NCBI GenBank assembly: GCA_022494885.1
Contig: JAGVSM010001374.1
Span: 1 to 64,000, forward strand
DNA length: 64,000 bases
Origin: Micrasema longulum
Lineage: Eukaryota; Arthropoda; Insecta; Trichoptera; Brachycentridae
Reading direction: 5' to 3'
Position numbers and translations under genes: made by a program. Below, one piece after another: positions 11,560-22,320 of the stretch. Position 1 is the first letter of the stretch. Every line of letters begins with the position of its first letter. The notes under the pieces were generated by a model that saw nothing but the letters and a program-made list of their open reading frames with translations, was not told the DNA's origin and did not search any database.

Positions 11560-12096
11560 ATAAAGCTTTACTTTCTATGTTTATTCATTTACATATGTTT
11601 TATTTTTCTTAATAATACTAGTATTTTACAGGTATCTTAATTTTAAAAAATTATAAATGGTATTTTCTGTAATTAATTTTTGTTCTTCAATTTTTAATTA
11701 CTAACGATATATTTTCAAATTTGTATTTAAGCTTCAATTTTTATTATTATCGGTATGTTTTCCAATTTGTATTTTTGTTTAATTTCTTTATTACTAATTT
11801 TATATTTTATAATGTGTATTTGTGGTTCAATTTTTATTATTATCGGTATGTTTTATAATTTATTTTTATGATTCAATTTTTATTATTATTACTTGCATGT
11901 TTTCTAATTTATATTTATATTGATTTTTTCTAATGTTATTATTATTCTTTGAATTTATTAAGCATCATTTAATGATATTAAAAATATTTTAAAAAAACAC
12001 ATGAAAAAATAAGGTCCTTCCTAAACACAGGAATTTCCTAGCTAGTCGGGACCTGAAACAAATAAACTCTGTACATTAAAAAAAAAAAAAAAAAAG
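11560..12096 (+). mobile_element. Retroelement 3' UTR with minisatellite and poly(A) tail
   Basis: Five units of roughly 46-55 bp beginning TTCAATTTTTATTATTATCG or similar occupy about 11683-11920. They are followed by GGAATTTCCTAGCTAGTCGG, an AATAAA at 12061-12066 and an 18-nt A run ending at about 12095. The order of UTR, signal and A tail indicates a reverse-transcribed, poly(A)-ending LINE whose coding part is missing. Confidence 0.6.
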
Positions 12097-12594
12097 CAGC
12101 AACCTAAATCCATCGAAACTTAATAAACGCAATCGATGCAACTTGATAGTGCAGGATATACAATACTTTGATAGTAAAAAAACAAGGTCATTTCAAGTTA
12201 TTTGTATCGATTGCATTTATAAATAAATTACTAGGATTTTATTCGAGCTAAATACTTTTTTTGGAGCTGTTCGTTGTTAACTTAACGCCTGGTTTAACAT
12301 TTGATTAACTAATAACAGAATAAAAATAATATACGTTGTACAAATGATTGACCTTTAGAAAATTGTGCCTTTTATAAGCCATTGTTTTGGTTTGGTTATT
12401 TTTTTTTAATGCTCTAATTACGGATGACGAGAACGCGATCAAAAGAAAACTGACGATAGATACTTAAAGCAAAATATTCCCACCAATTAAAAAAAAAAAA
12501 AATAGGGCATGGCAAAGGAAAAACGGCTTTCATAATCTCGTAGTAAATTCTTTAGTGGCGTTATTTAGTTGTACGCTTTATGGTTCATTAGACA
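12097..12594. other. AT-rich sequence, nothing recognised
   Basis: No feature could be supported. Confidence 0.4.
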
Positions 12595-12735
12595 ATCGAT
12601 GCGAGACGCGGTTTTCCAGCTGGGGCCATGATCTTGGGGGGTGGCAGACAGCAGGGGTGAAAGGGGTCGCAGGCGGCGGGAGGGCGGCACAATAAGCACA
12701 GGGAGGGGGTGGCGTGCACAGGCGGAAGAAATACA
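12595..12735. other. GC-rich, G-run-rich island
   Basis: The plus strand has at least six runs of three or more G (12635-12710: GGGGGG, GGGG, GGGG, GGG, GGG, GGG, GGGGG), so it could form a G-quadruplex. It could equally be a small promoter island or the remnant of an older insertion. No coding exon was recognised on either strand. Confidence 0.4.
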
Positions 12736-12912
12736 TCCTAAAGCCGGCATAAGCCAATAAAAAAATCCACTAGAACTATTTCATTTATGCAAGATGACTT
12801 GTAAATTTTCGTAACTTTAAAAAAGACATTAAATAAGGTTTTGCTACCATAAAACAAACGACTGTATATAACTGTCGTTTTTATACAATTATAAAAATTA
12901 AACAATCATATA

Positions 12913-13467
12913 TACGAGGCACGTTCAGAAAGTAGTGTACTAGAGTTTTATATTTTTTTAGAAAAAGTGATTTTGAAAAAAAAAAAAGATATTATTGATA
13001 AACTTGTTAACCCTTTTTCAATGCATGTGGCAAGCCGTGGCACAAGCTTTGTTACGTTCTCCTCGGAGAACTCTTTCGCAAGCTCCTTTCCCCATTTCAG
13101 AACCTCTTTCTCCACCAGATCGTCGGTTGAAAATTTAATTCCACCCATATACGCCTTTAGGGAGGTGAAAAGATAATAGTCTGAAGGCGCCAAGTCGGAG
13201 GAATACGGCGGGTGGTTCGAAACATCCCAACCAAATGAGTCCAAGAGCACCACACAGCCTTAGCCACTAAAGAGATTCTGAAGTGGGGGAAGGAGCTGGC
13301 GGGATAGTTCTTCGAGGGCATAAAGAAGCTTGTGCCACGGCTCACCACATGCATTGAACGGGATGGCGATTATGTGGGAAAAGGACAACAAGTGTATTAA
13401 CAATACCCTGTAATTTTTTTAAAATATAAAAATCTAGTACAGTTATTATTTTAACATGCCTCGTACG
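12913..13467. mobile_element. Rearranged mariner: two transposase 3' ends head to head
   Basis: Inverted ends TACGAGGCACGTT (12913) and AACATGCCTCGTA (to 13467) extend inward to CTAGTAC and are flanked by TA. The minus strand (13253 to about 12990) encodes a mariner transposase C-terminus: HPPYSSDLAPSDYYLF, where the D before YYLF belongs to the catalytic DD34D triad, then KFSTDDLVEKEVLKWGKELA and LVPRLATCIEKG. The plus strand (13262-13400) encodes the same C-terminus again (ILKWGKELAG, stop, FFEGIKKLVPRLTTCIERDG). The transposase N-terminus and first catalytic Asp are absent, so it is not autonomous. Confidence 0.85.
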
Positions 13468-14990
13468 AGCATGGAGCCAACTTGCTTGTTTTTGTTTTAA
13501 ATTAAATATACGATTTAAATCATAATTAAGGGTGGTGTTGAGATCTTAGTTCAATAAAATGAGGAGAATGAGATTTAGGCCAAAACCTTTTTGTTTTTAA
13601 ATAGCTGACAGCGGAACCATTAGTATACATTAATACCAATTCGGAAAGGTTGGATTGACCCTGATCCCTAGAACAATGAATTTTTTTTCGCATCACAATT
13701 TGTAATTTCTGGATTATAATCTTGAAATATGATGAGGCAGGAGATAATCCGTTTTGTCGCGTGAGAGCACAAATAGAGCCGAAGATATTCGTCACAAATG
13801 AGAATTCATGACACAGTAAAATATTACTATCACGAACCATTTTCATAGACGACCTTGCCCGACAGTTAGTAAACATTTTAGTACACGCCGGGTTTCTTTC
13901 GTGTCTATGAAATAACGATAAGTATAAACTTTTAGCTGGAAAACGTCAGAAGAAAATATTAAACGCTGGATTCAAACAAACTAATAAACGACGGTTAAAA
14001 TTAGAACACGGATAATACGTAATTTACATAATCGCATATGAGTTTGAGTGATTTGCTTTGTGCGGAAGACATTAAAGTCGATTATGAAAGAAAACCACTT
14101 TAATGGCTGCTGTCTGCAACGGAATTCGCGAATGAATTAATAAGATTATACTCAAACAGTATTTTCACAATTATTCTTGAGGCAATTGAGTTATTGTTTA
14201 AGCAAGTATCGAAAGTTACGGACAGTAAAAAATATTGTGTAATTAGGTTTTTAAAAGAATCCTATAAGGATTGTTATATATATAATGAAAAAATTATAGG
14301 GTAGGTATTAGGTACCTAAATATATTATTGTTTTTGAAAATAGTATATTTTTATCCAAAACAGTTACATAATAATATATATATATTTAAACGTTAAAATG
14401 CACTGATACGTGTGTACGATTTGCACGTGAACATGGTGCATTTTAAGACGATCATTTAATTAAACATGATTTATAAATAGCGGCAGAATTATTATCATGC
14501 CAAGGAAGTAGACGATGGCCTTACGTGCCAACGTTTAAAAACTCTATCAATCTTCATGCTAAAATTTGACATTCAGCAAAATAATGTTACATTAACTGTA
14601 TGTAAAAAACTGATCTAGGTATGTAAATGAGTTTTTGTGTGACGAGTGAAGGTTTGTCTGAGCACATAATAGGAGCAGGTTAACGCCTACATTATATTAT
14701 GTTCATACGATATACATCATAGTGCAAAGTTTTTCTCGGGTTAAAGCAAAATGGAATTCGAAAACATGTTGACAAAGCTAATAATTTCAACAACATGCTA
14801 AAACGTCACACGGGTAGATAAGTAATGTAAAAATTTGTTTCCGTAAATTTCTCCAAAAAGAATAGCATATTGCTACGATGAATAGATCATATTGGTCATT
14901 ATATTACGCAGAAATTGATTTAAGGTACATGGTAAAATTTTAAAGAAAATAAACATTATTAAATAAATAATATTAATACCATCAAAACTC
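13468..14990. other. Unassigned AT-rich sequence
   Basis: A 116-codon minus-strand frame at 13526-13876 has mixed composition and no recognised domain, so it was not called. TA-rich microsatellite-like stretches lie around 14270-14390. Confidence 0.35.
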
Positions 14991-14994
14991 TTTA

Positions 14995-15645
14995 GCTCGA
15001 CCCCATCTAGAATACGCTTCTCCTATTCGGTCTCCATTCTACAGAACTTATATTGACCATATTGAGTCTGTCCAACACCGTTTTCTAAGAAAAGTGGCAC
15101 GGTTGCTCGGATTACAAAGGGGTAATTATTTTTATTTTGAAATAGAGCAATCTCTTAATCTGTCTTCATTGGAGAAACGTAGAACTGAGATGGACCTTAT
15201 ATGCATTTTCCAAATACTTAATGCTTTAAGTGATGCCCCATCTCTGTTGCAATCAATTTATTTTCATGTTCCCAACCGTGTCGCCAGAAGTCAAAATCTG
15301 CTATTTATAAAATCTTCCAAGAGCAACTTTGGTTTTTATGCCCCAATGTCCAGAATGTGTAGATTAGTCAATTCATTACACAACTTGGAATTTTTTGGGA
15401 TAGATCTTCCGGCTTTTCATAGATCTCTTCGCGCCTAAACAGTGTGGGATGAAGTTGGATTGGCATGGTTTAGCTCAAAGTTTTTGGTCTTTCGTTTTTT
15501 TTAAATATATTGTATACTATTATTGTTTTGCCCTTGTTTGTCTTTGCTAAATAGTATTATGTTCTTTTTGTTCAGTTTCTTGCATTTATGTTTCTTCATG
15601 TAACTGTTGTAATTGGCTTAGGCCGTATGTATATAATAAATAAAT
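14995..15645 (+). mobile_element. Jockey-like LINE 3' fragment
   Basis: The open frame begins ARPHLEYASPIRSPFY and continues YIDHIESVQHRFLRKVARLL to a stop at 15436-15438. The RP.LEYAS..W.P motif and the following IE.VQ..F.R are characteristic of the thumb/C-terminal part of jockey-clade reverse transcriptases (here R replaces W in SPIRSP). The 5' part is truncated. The 3' UTR ends in an (AAAT)n tail at about 15636-15648, typical of target-primed insertion. Confidence 0.85.
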
Positions 15646-16215
15646 AAATGACAACGAAAGAAAGTAAACCAAAAGTGGCAACGTTTTAATTTTCTTTATT
15701 TTGGTTAGCTTTGCTAACGACAAGTTTGCAAAGAAAACAAATAGAGAATGTTGTGCTTTATTTATTTTTGTGGAAGCTCCGAAATAACAATATTTATCCA
15801 AGATAATTAATCGAAATAAAGAAATAATATCAATATGCAAGTATAAAAAAAATTATTACATAAAAATAAGTTATAAGTTTAGCATTTTGTTATTTTGACG
15901 CTGTTCCTCTCCAAAGAAGAGACAATTTTTTTAGCCCGGAGAGGGACTTGCACCGATTAGATAAAAGTACAAGTATTTTATATAATAAAAATATATTACA
16001 TTGACATTTTTCATTTCTCCTTATGAATCATTAAATAATCTCTTTAAAATCAAATCCGAGTGTTAGAAATTGAAATGTGTAGGTACATATATGTACGAAT
16101 AGAAATTAAAAATAATTACTTTGATGTCAAACCAAATACTATAGTTCAATAAATTTGTAATATCATGGTCAAGACAAGGACTTGCTGCGTCACATTCAAT
16201 TATTCCCATTTGTAG
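15646..16215. other. AT-rich sequence, nothing recognised
   Basis: No feature could be supported apart from the splice-acceptor-like end described next. Confidence 0.4.
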
Positions 16216-16345
16216 GTTCAATGCCGCAATTCTCTACAAACAATTTATCGACAAATATTTATCTACCGAAGTACTTCAGAATAATATTAAAATATTGGAA
16301 AAATTGGCCGAGGATTTAAAAGCCAAGGTTTCACCTAGCGAATAA
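16216..16345 (+). CDS. Candidate terminal coding exon, unknown gene
   Basis: TTATTCCCATTTGTAG is a plausible 3' splice site ending at 16215. The frame then reads FNAAILYKQFIDKYLSTEVL, QNNIKILEKLAEDLKAKV and SPSE before TAA at 16343-16345, with phase G|TTC. It is a regular amphipathic, coiled-coil-like sequence with normal codon variety, unlike chance frames nearby. AATAAAATAAAG at about 16393 could be its poly(A) signal. I cannot name the protein. It lies inside the putative bun intron on the opposite strand, so it may be the last exon of a nested gene or a captured fragment. Confidence 0.4.
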
Positions 16346-16529
16346 TCATTGCTTGCGAAATGTACATACCGCAATTCATAAGAATAAGCATAATAAAATA
16401 AAGAAAATATTTTTTAACTCTACAAAGGAAGTTCTACATAATGATTTGACCAAATATTATATCATAATATGCACAAAACTCATTGTTTCAAAGTGTTGTC
16501 TTCGGCAAACAAGAAACCTCTTCATTAAA

Positions 16530-16690
16530 GTCTAGGCATTTGCATGTCTTGTGAGCTGTCACTGGCTGGTTTGAGTGGCCACTCCACACGCCTATGCCTA
16601 TGTTTAAACATCCACATTTCCTCAACTCTTCCATCTGTTGACTTTTGTAAAGTGACTACACATTGCAGTACCCATCATCGTTCCTTTTAG
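16530..16690 (+). mobile_element. M2 element fragment
   Basis: It shares GAGCTGTCACTGGCTGG, GAGTGGCCACTCCACAC, TTTAAACATCCACATTTCC and TCAACTCTTCCATCTG with the fuller M2 copies at 47640 and 50775. Confidence 0.65.
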
Positions 16691-16714
16691 ATATGCTTGG
16701 TGTCACAAGTTTGC

Positions 16715-16942
16715 GGGCCAGAGTACGTATTCTGATGGGAAGTTAAAATTTATCTTCAATTTTATCTTTAAAAAAAAAATTAAGTTTTCTGAATGAAAAA
16801 AAATAATATGTTTACATTTTTTTAAATCATGTTCTACTTTGAAGTTTCATACAAATATGCACACTTTCGTACATAAATATCGATATTAGTTTATACCGTT
16901 TCAGAATATATCGATGAAGATAGCCGTTCATAATCGCGGCCC
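16715..16942 (+). mobile_element. M3 foldback element, one half
   Basis: It starts GGGCCAGAGTACGTATTCTG and ends CATAATCGCGGCCC. Internal blocks (TTATCTTCAATTTTATCTT; CATACAAATATGCACA..TTTCGTAC; ACCGTTTCAGAATATATCG) match the right half of the complete M3 copy at 59488-59950. Confidence 0.65.
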
Positions 16943-16954
16943 AGATGGAGCATC

Positions 16955-17215
16955 GCCGTGCTTATGATGGCCTTTAAACGCCTGAACGGGTTAATTTATA
17001 ATCCGAACACTTCGGAGCGCATAAAATTATATGCACCGAGCAACTATTTAAGAACTAGGCAACACAGATAATGTGTTTTTCCTGAATGCAGGACAAATTT
17101 ACCGTTGGTGATGCCTGTAGGAAGGATGATTGTTCTGTTGAACAGCTTATCGAGAGAGGTGGATTTTTTCCATGCTGGGATTACCAGTTTAAGACTCTTT
17201 CTCTCTTAATGATAA
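16955..17215 (+). mobile_element. Jockey-like LINE C-terminal relic
   Basis: The frame reads MMAFKRLNGLIYNPNTSERI..APSNYLRTR, a stop, then ECRTNLPLVMPVGRMIVLLN and FFHAGITSLRLFLS before a stop at about 17209. It parallels the C-terminal segment of the jockey-like tail at 14995-15438 (Y.P..RM..L.N..). It directly abuts the end of the M3 element. Confidence 0.65.
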
Positions 17216-17399
17216 TGTGTATTAGTGATTTATTCGTTTTTGTTGACTATTGTTTTTATTGACTATATGTTGGACCTTAAATCTGAGGTTTTTTTAAAAC
17301 ATGTTTTTGAAATTAACTAATCATATGTGTACATTGAAATTGGTAGTCGTGTTGTATTGTAGATTTAAAACAAATAAACGAACAAACTAAACAAGTAAA

Positions 17400-17765
17400 T
17401 ATAACTGAACTCTTTCAACTAAAATACTTAAAATTTATTCATAAATTAGCCACTGACGTAATTGTAGATGAAGAACTAACACTTGAAAAAAAATTGTAGT
17501 GAACGTGGACACAATGCGAGCATATAAGAACAATATTATATACAACATTCCAAAACAAGACAAGGACAGTCGAGACTAATAAACCGGGGACTGAAATCAT
17601 ACAATAAACTACCAGACAAAACTAAATAAAAGACTCAGACAACCTTAAGCAAAGATGTTAAAAATATTATCATTAATAATAGAACATGAATTTTAAAAAT
17701 AAAATTTATTTTGGCAAAGGAATGAAATTCGTTAGGGTTTATAAATAAATAAATTCAAATAAAAG
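17400..17765 (+). mobile_element. CR1/jockey-like LINE 3' relic
   Basis: HSKTRQGQSRLINRGLKSYN followed by KLPDKTK (about 17550-17625) matches the usual C-terminal tail of CR1/jockey-type elements. Related tails are at 46985 and 50205. Stops and indels abound. The 3' end is AATAAATAAATT-like. Confidence 0.65.
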
Positions 17766-18174
17766 GTTATTTCTTCTACAAAAAAAGTTATTACGTTTAT
17801 TAATTAACATTACGGGGGGGTTGTTTAAATATAGCCGAGAGAAGGCCGCCTAAATATTTTCATGTTCGATCGGTCGACGTAATATCGGGCTACATTGCAA
17901 ATTATTATAGTTGTCTAGTATTCGCGAATAATATTAAATTTTATACGGCTGATGGGCGAATGGCGAGAGGCGAGGAGAGAGGGTGGCGTCATGCTACGAA
18001 GAGTTAGTATGAGTGGAGTAATAACTTGACGAGGATATACCATGTTGTCACGGTATGTCGTGGAGTTGGCCGGATGATCCAATAGTCGACAACTTGGTAG
18101 GGTCCATACTGAATGCCGATCCTACTAGAAACCGGGGAAAAATCATTACTAAAATACAAAGGTAAATATTTCTG
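17766..18174. other. Unassigned
   Basis: Partly GC-richer sequence around 17820-18120 without a recognised gene or repeat. Confidence 0.35.
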
Positions 18175-18653
18175 GGCCGCAATAACAAACGCTATCTTCA
18201 TCGATTCATATCGAGACGTTACAAACTAACATCGATATTTATGTGCAAAAATTTGTATATTTGTATAAAAATTCAAAATATCTTCGTCGGTGACCTGTAA
18301 TTGAACATATTTAGAAAAAAGTAAACATATTCCATTTTATTTTTTATCAATATTCCTACAGAGATGAGGTAGAATTTTTTCAAATTCAGGATTATCGATA
18401 TTCGAGCGTTTACAGGGCTTATGACCTGTCATTGGCTGGGTTGAGTGGCCATTTTACGTTTTTTACAACATTCCCCATTCCGCTTATTAGCGAATATCGA
18501 CACAGGTACCATTTTGATTCTTGTATATATCTTATTAAATGAGAAACCATTCACTAGCGTGTTATTCCATTCCATTTTGCATACAGAAAACTTAATTTTA
18601 CTTTGTAGATAAAAATGAAGATAAATTTTATCTTCCTATTAGAATACGGACCC
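18175..18653. mobile_element. M3 foldback interrupted by an M2-derived insert
   Basis: The left end GGGCCGCAATAACAAACGC and the right end CTATTAGAATACGGACCC bracket M3 blocks (TATCTTCGTCGGTGACCTG; TTTACTTTGTAGATAAA). Between about 18389 and 18502 an M2 segment (TTATGACCTGTCATTGGCTG) sits between TCGATATTCG and CGAATATCGA. M2 therefore landed in, or was captured by, this M3 copy. Confidence 0.65.
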
Positions 18654-18654
18654 T

Positions 18655-19837
18655 GGGGTGGTATTCTGAAACTTCTCTACCCCCTAGAGAGTAGTTAATT
18701 TGGGGATTTTTGGTTAATTTAGGGAGTGTGTTGATTATCAAATATGATGATATTTAGTTGTCTTACCTCACTTATGAAACACTATCCTATTTCATAGTTT
18801 TTTTTCCTGTAGCCAGGTTTTTACTTATTTACTATTAAAAACGTGTATTGTTATTTTAATAATTTATTGAAATAAAATTAATTATTGTGTTTTCATCAAT
18901 TACGCCGCTCTGTTTGTGTTGTCAATTGCTGAAATATATGTGGTAATGGCTAATGGCAATTGTAATGAAAACAATAACTAAACTAATTACAAGTATTTTA
19001 GTGTTTCCACGATGATACTTCAATAATTGTAAAAAAATAAAAATATTTTAGCAATCTTATCGTGCGTGTTCAAGGATTCAATGTGCCATGACCTCTTGTA
19101 AGAAAGTTGTATTATTTTAACCTCCTTCGTAAGGTCATACTATTTCGTCCAACTTACTATTCGTGCTGTGCAAATTTGAATTAAAATACTTTAATTAGAT
19201 CTACAGTTTGATAGAAAATATATTTTTTGATCGTATTACAGGAACACGATATTCCAAGAATCAAGTTTTTAACAATATATTCAGATTTTAAAATTTTATT
19301 TTAATTTTTTCACAAACAAGTTTCTTATTCATGGGCGGGTTTATTGGCGTGGTGCGATTTCTTCCAACCCACCAATATTATTTTTTGGTGCTGTTTGTTA
19401 AGTATGCTTTTTTTTCTACACGGTAGTTGCATTTATTATTTACCTTGCTTATAATGTACTAGGTTTAAAATGCATGAAAGTGGATTATTCTGCTTTTTAT
19501 ATGCTTCTATTTTAAAAGTGTTGGGATCAGGAGAGATATTCTATAGTGGGTCAATCAGTGACTTCTCTAGCATTTACTTTAGTGAAGAGGAAACCACTTG
19601 AAGCAAAAACGAATACGCCTTGGTCAGTTCAACTTAATTCAATGTTTTGGGTAATGCTTGCGTCGCAATATTGTTCGAAATGAAAATTATCATGTTTGAT
19701 TTTACAAGTTCATATTTATTTGACGTTTAATCGTCAGTATGGCCATATATGAAGCAAAATGTAAACGCATGAAAAAAATATAAATCCCCTACATTGATCA
19801 CTCTCTACGGGGTAAGGAAGATTCAGAATAACACCCC
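18655..19837. mobile_element. M5 long non-autonomous element (about 1.2 kb)
   Basis: Inverted ends GGGGTGGTATTCTGAAACTT at 18655 and ATTCAGAATAACACCCC ending at 19837 continue inward through TACCCCCTAGAGAG and CTCTCTACGGGGTA. There is no transposase frame. At 19333-19375 it contains an antisense CR1-like LINE 3' end (GGCGGGTTTATTGG..TTTCTTCCAACC). It shares terminal sequence with the 99-bp copy at 46227 and the 110-bp copy at 31840. Confidence 0.65.
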
Positions 19838-19849
19838 TGGTGCCATTTG

Positions 19850-20250
19850 TAGGTGCTGTATGACCCAGTGTCGACCCTTATGTATGGTAACAAGAGTGTG
19901 GAATTGGAAAAACAACGATGAAAGTAGCTGAATGCTGTCAAAATGCGATCCCTCGGGCGAATTTATGGTAAAACTATGTTTGATGGGTGCGCTTATGTCA
20001 ATATCCGTGCATTATGTAAGGATGAGACGAGAATTATCGACCGAATCAAGAAAGGAGTGCTGTGTTAGTTTGGACATTTACGATGCGAATGTTGATGGAT
20101 GCAGAAAACGAGTTAGAACGAGAAAGATATGGCATGGGCAAATTTAATAAATGTTTGAAGATGGACATGTCAAAAATCGGAATAATCGTCGCGCGTGCGT
20201 AAGATGCGTGAATGTAGAGTAAGCGAGGTCTGTATGCAAAGGACAGTATG
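19850..20250 (+). mobile_element. RTE-like LINE C-terminal relic
   Basis: Across several frames it reads VLYDPVSTLMYGNKSVELEK, LNAVKMRSLGRIYGKTMFD, IDRIKKGVLCWFGHLR and FEDGHVKNRNNRRACVR. This follows the well-known insect LINE tail pattern YGSE.W.., LNAVEMR.LRRI, R.K..LSWFGHV and EDGHVKS..NRRAC. It is decayed and 5'-truncated. Confidence 0.65.
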
Positions 20251-20865
20251 TATACCTACTCTAAAATTAATATTGAATAAAAAATATCCCTTTGGTAAAT
20301 TCTTTTTTTTTTTAAAGACGTGGCTGAGTGTGCGTTCCATCCTCTCTCTGCCTTCCTCCGCGGGGAAACGGCATAATGGTTTGTTTGTTTAAAATAAACA
20401 ATATCTTTAAAGCGAAACGTGAGAAGAAAACAAAAATGGCAATAGTTTCCGAAATGAAAATGATACATTTGACTCAAAATGAACGGAAGAGTTGGGATCG
20501 CATATTTTCAATGCGGAACTATAATAAAAAGGAAAGAAAAAATGAAGTGGACAACCTTCAAGCGCGTTCCTCCCGCGACATGTTTATTTACAAATTTTGC
20601 AAAGTTATTTTTATACTTGTGTGCGATTAAATCAAACTTTCTAAGTTAGTAAAGTTGGTGTAATTTTCGCTAACGTTTTGGTTCAGAAACTTGAGAAATA
20701 CGTTTTGCTGTAATTAAAACAACTTGAGTAAATAAGCCGCGTATAGTACGAAATCTGTAAGATATCGAAAAATTTGTACAGCATACAGCACCGTTCAAGA
20801 AAATTTATGGACCTACAAAATTCCACAAAAAAATAACTAATAAAAACTCCAGAATTTTTATACAT
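20251..20865. other. Unassigned
   Basis: Overlapping small frames on both strands look like chance. The sequence may include the 3' remainder of the LINE relic to the left. Confidence 0.35.
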
Positions 20866-20867
20866 AC

Positions 20868-21225
20868 ACAGCCGTCATAAGCAAAAAAGGCAGTTATTTG
20901 CAAAAGTCTTATTTTGAGATACACTTTTTAGCGTATATCAAGTGTATTGCAAATTTTAGAAAAAACTGTAAATAATCATAAGTAAAACACAGTGTGTAAT
21001 TGTTTCTAAAACATAAAACCTGTGTGTCATATCTACACTGAGTTTTTGCTTATATTGTGTTATTGGTGAAAAAAAATCTATCGTTTTTCGTACAGAAATA
21101 TTTTTTTTAATGCTCATTGCTATATTTTATCAAAAGGTTCGAAATTTCTTGTTGAATTTTCATATTCAACTCATTTTGTGATTTTTGTGAAAAAACTGCC
21201 CTTTTGCTTACGACAGCAGTATACC
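20868..21225. mobile_element. MITE with TGCTTATGACGGCTGTG-type ends
   Basis: CACAGCCGTCATAAGCAAAA followed by AAGGCAGTT at 20868 is mirrored by AACTGCCCTTTTGCTTACGA followed by CAGCAG ending at about 21220. Both sides carry adjacent TA. The interior of about 300 bp is AT-rich and non-coding, consistent with a Tc1/mariner-superfamily MITE. Confidence 0.7.
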
Positions 21226-21239
21226 AGTTAGTAGTTCTG

Positions 21240-21740
21240 ATTACTAGGGCGAGGAGTTAGGATTGGTGAGTCATTCCGTGATTCCATCTTGCGCCCCAAT
21301 GCGCAACGCCAGCGCCAGCGGCAGCGTCAGATATGCTCTCGACTGCAAAAAGGGGAAAAAGAACGTGTCCGAATTTGGCTCGTCAGTCCAATCCGCATTC
21401 CGGGAAGGACTTCGATCCCTCGCTCTCCTGCGACGGTCATACGGCGCGCAAGATTACTTCTGTCACCGAACCGACTCCGCTGGTACACCTTGTCACGTGT
21501 GTGCTCAAAAAATATACGACAATCCATTCTGAGACCTGTCTTTCACATCTTGATCGCTCACCATTCGACTCGTCAAAAAAAGCATTCAGTCGAAGAGTCG
21601 ATAGCCTCCGAATTCTACAGAAAGATATACTGTATTTTTACTTCCCATTAGCAGACCGGTTGCAATGCCATCGACCAATCGTAATGGCGGCCGACAAGAT
21701 AGAAATGGCCGAAGATTATATATCTGCGTAGATTGAGATA
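21240..21740. other. GC-richer segment with overlapping open frames, unrecognised
   Basis: Open frames of 60-130 codons overlap on both strands (for example plus 21333-21731 and minus 21327-21527). This is usual for GC-richer DNA or a decayed transposon. A short GCCAGC/GGCAGC repeat lies at 21308-21328. I cannot assign it to a family. Confidence 0.3.
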
Positions 21741-21999
21741 CAGATAATTCTAAAAATAGACAGACAAACAATTACGGTAATCGCGATACAACGAATTACC
21801 GTTTCTTAGTTCTCGTTAACAAATCCCAGCAATGTCAACATTTGTACGTGTAAAGAATTTAGTATTTGTATTTACTAACGCGCATGAACGCAATTTCCCT
21901 CGTACTTGGCTCCCTACTATCGATGTTTCGGAGTTATCGCCAGTCGCTAGTCGCTAGGCGCCTTTCCGTTCAGAGTGGATAGATAACGCAACATGGCAA

Positions 22000-22320
22000 A
22001 TGAATGAACTCGGGAGAGATAAACGCCGATGACTTATTGGAAATAATGTACGAGAAGCCGTTTGTTTACTTTCACTACGGCGGAGTGTGTGGCCCGAATA
22101 GAACACCGTCACCCATTCATGGCCCAACTGGTACGACGAAAGGCAGAACTATGTACGGGAACAGAGGAGACACGCCACGGACGGCGCACCGCGGTCCAAT
22201 GCAATGTGTGCATTACTCCTTACCCCTACGTCCCCTACTACCTAATAGTCAAGTTATGGATCAATGAACAGCGTATCGCTTTGTATTCCGAATGGCCGGA
22301 AGAAAGACATTAATGAGAAG
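22000..22320 (+). pseudogene. Possible piggyBac-like C-terminal relic
   Basis: Two frames together read HRHPFMAQLVRRKAELCTG, EETRHGRRTAVQCNVC and then a Cys-poor TPYPYVPYY stretch, resembling the C-terminal cysteine-rich domain of piggyBac-type transposases (C..C, RR.T...C..C, LC..PCF..YH). Frame changes and missing Cys/His residues make it dead if the assignment is right. Confidence is low. Confidence 0.3.

Noticed and set aside
13526..13876. 116-codon minus-strand frame
   Set aside because: No domain, splice context or repeat match. Kept out as probably chance or an old transposon.
18655..19837. Host gene inside the M5 long element
   Set aside because: No open frame of note, and the inverted ends explain the segment.
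21289..21731. Three overlapping frames of 66-132 codons
   Set aside because: They overlap on both strands with Arg/Ser-rich composition. No family recognised and no splice or promoter support.
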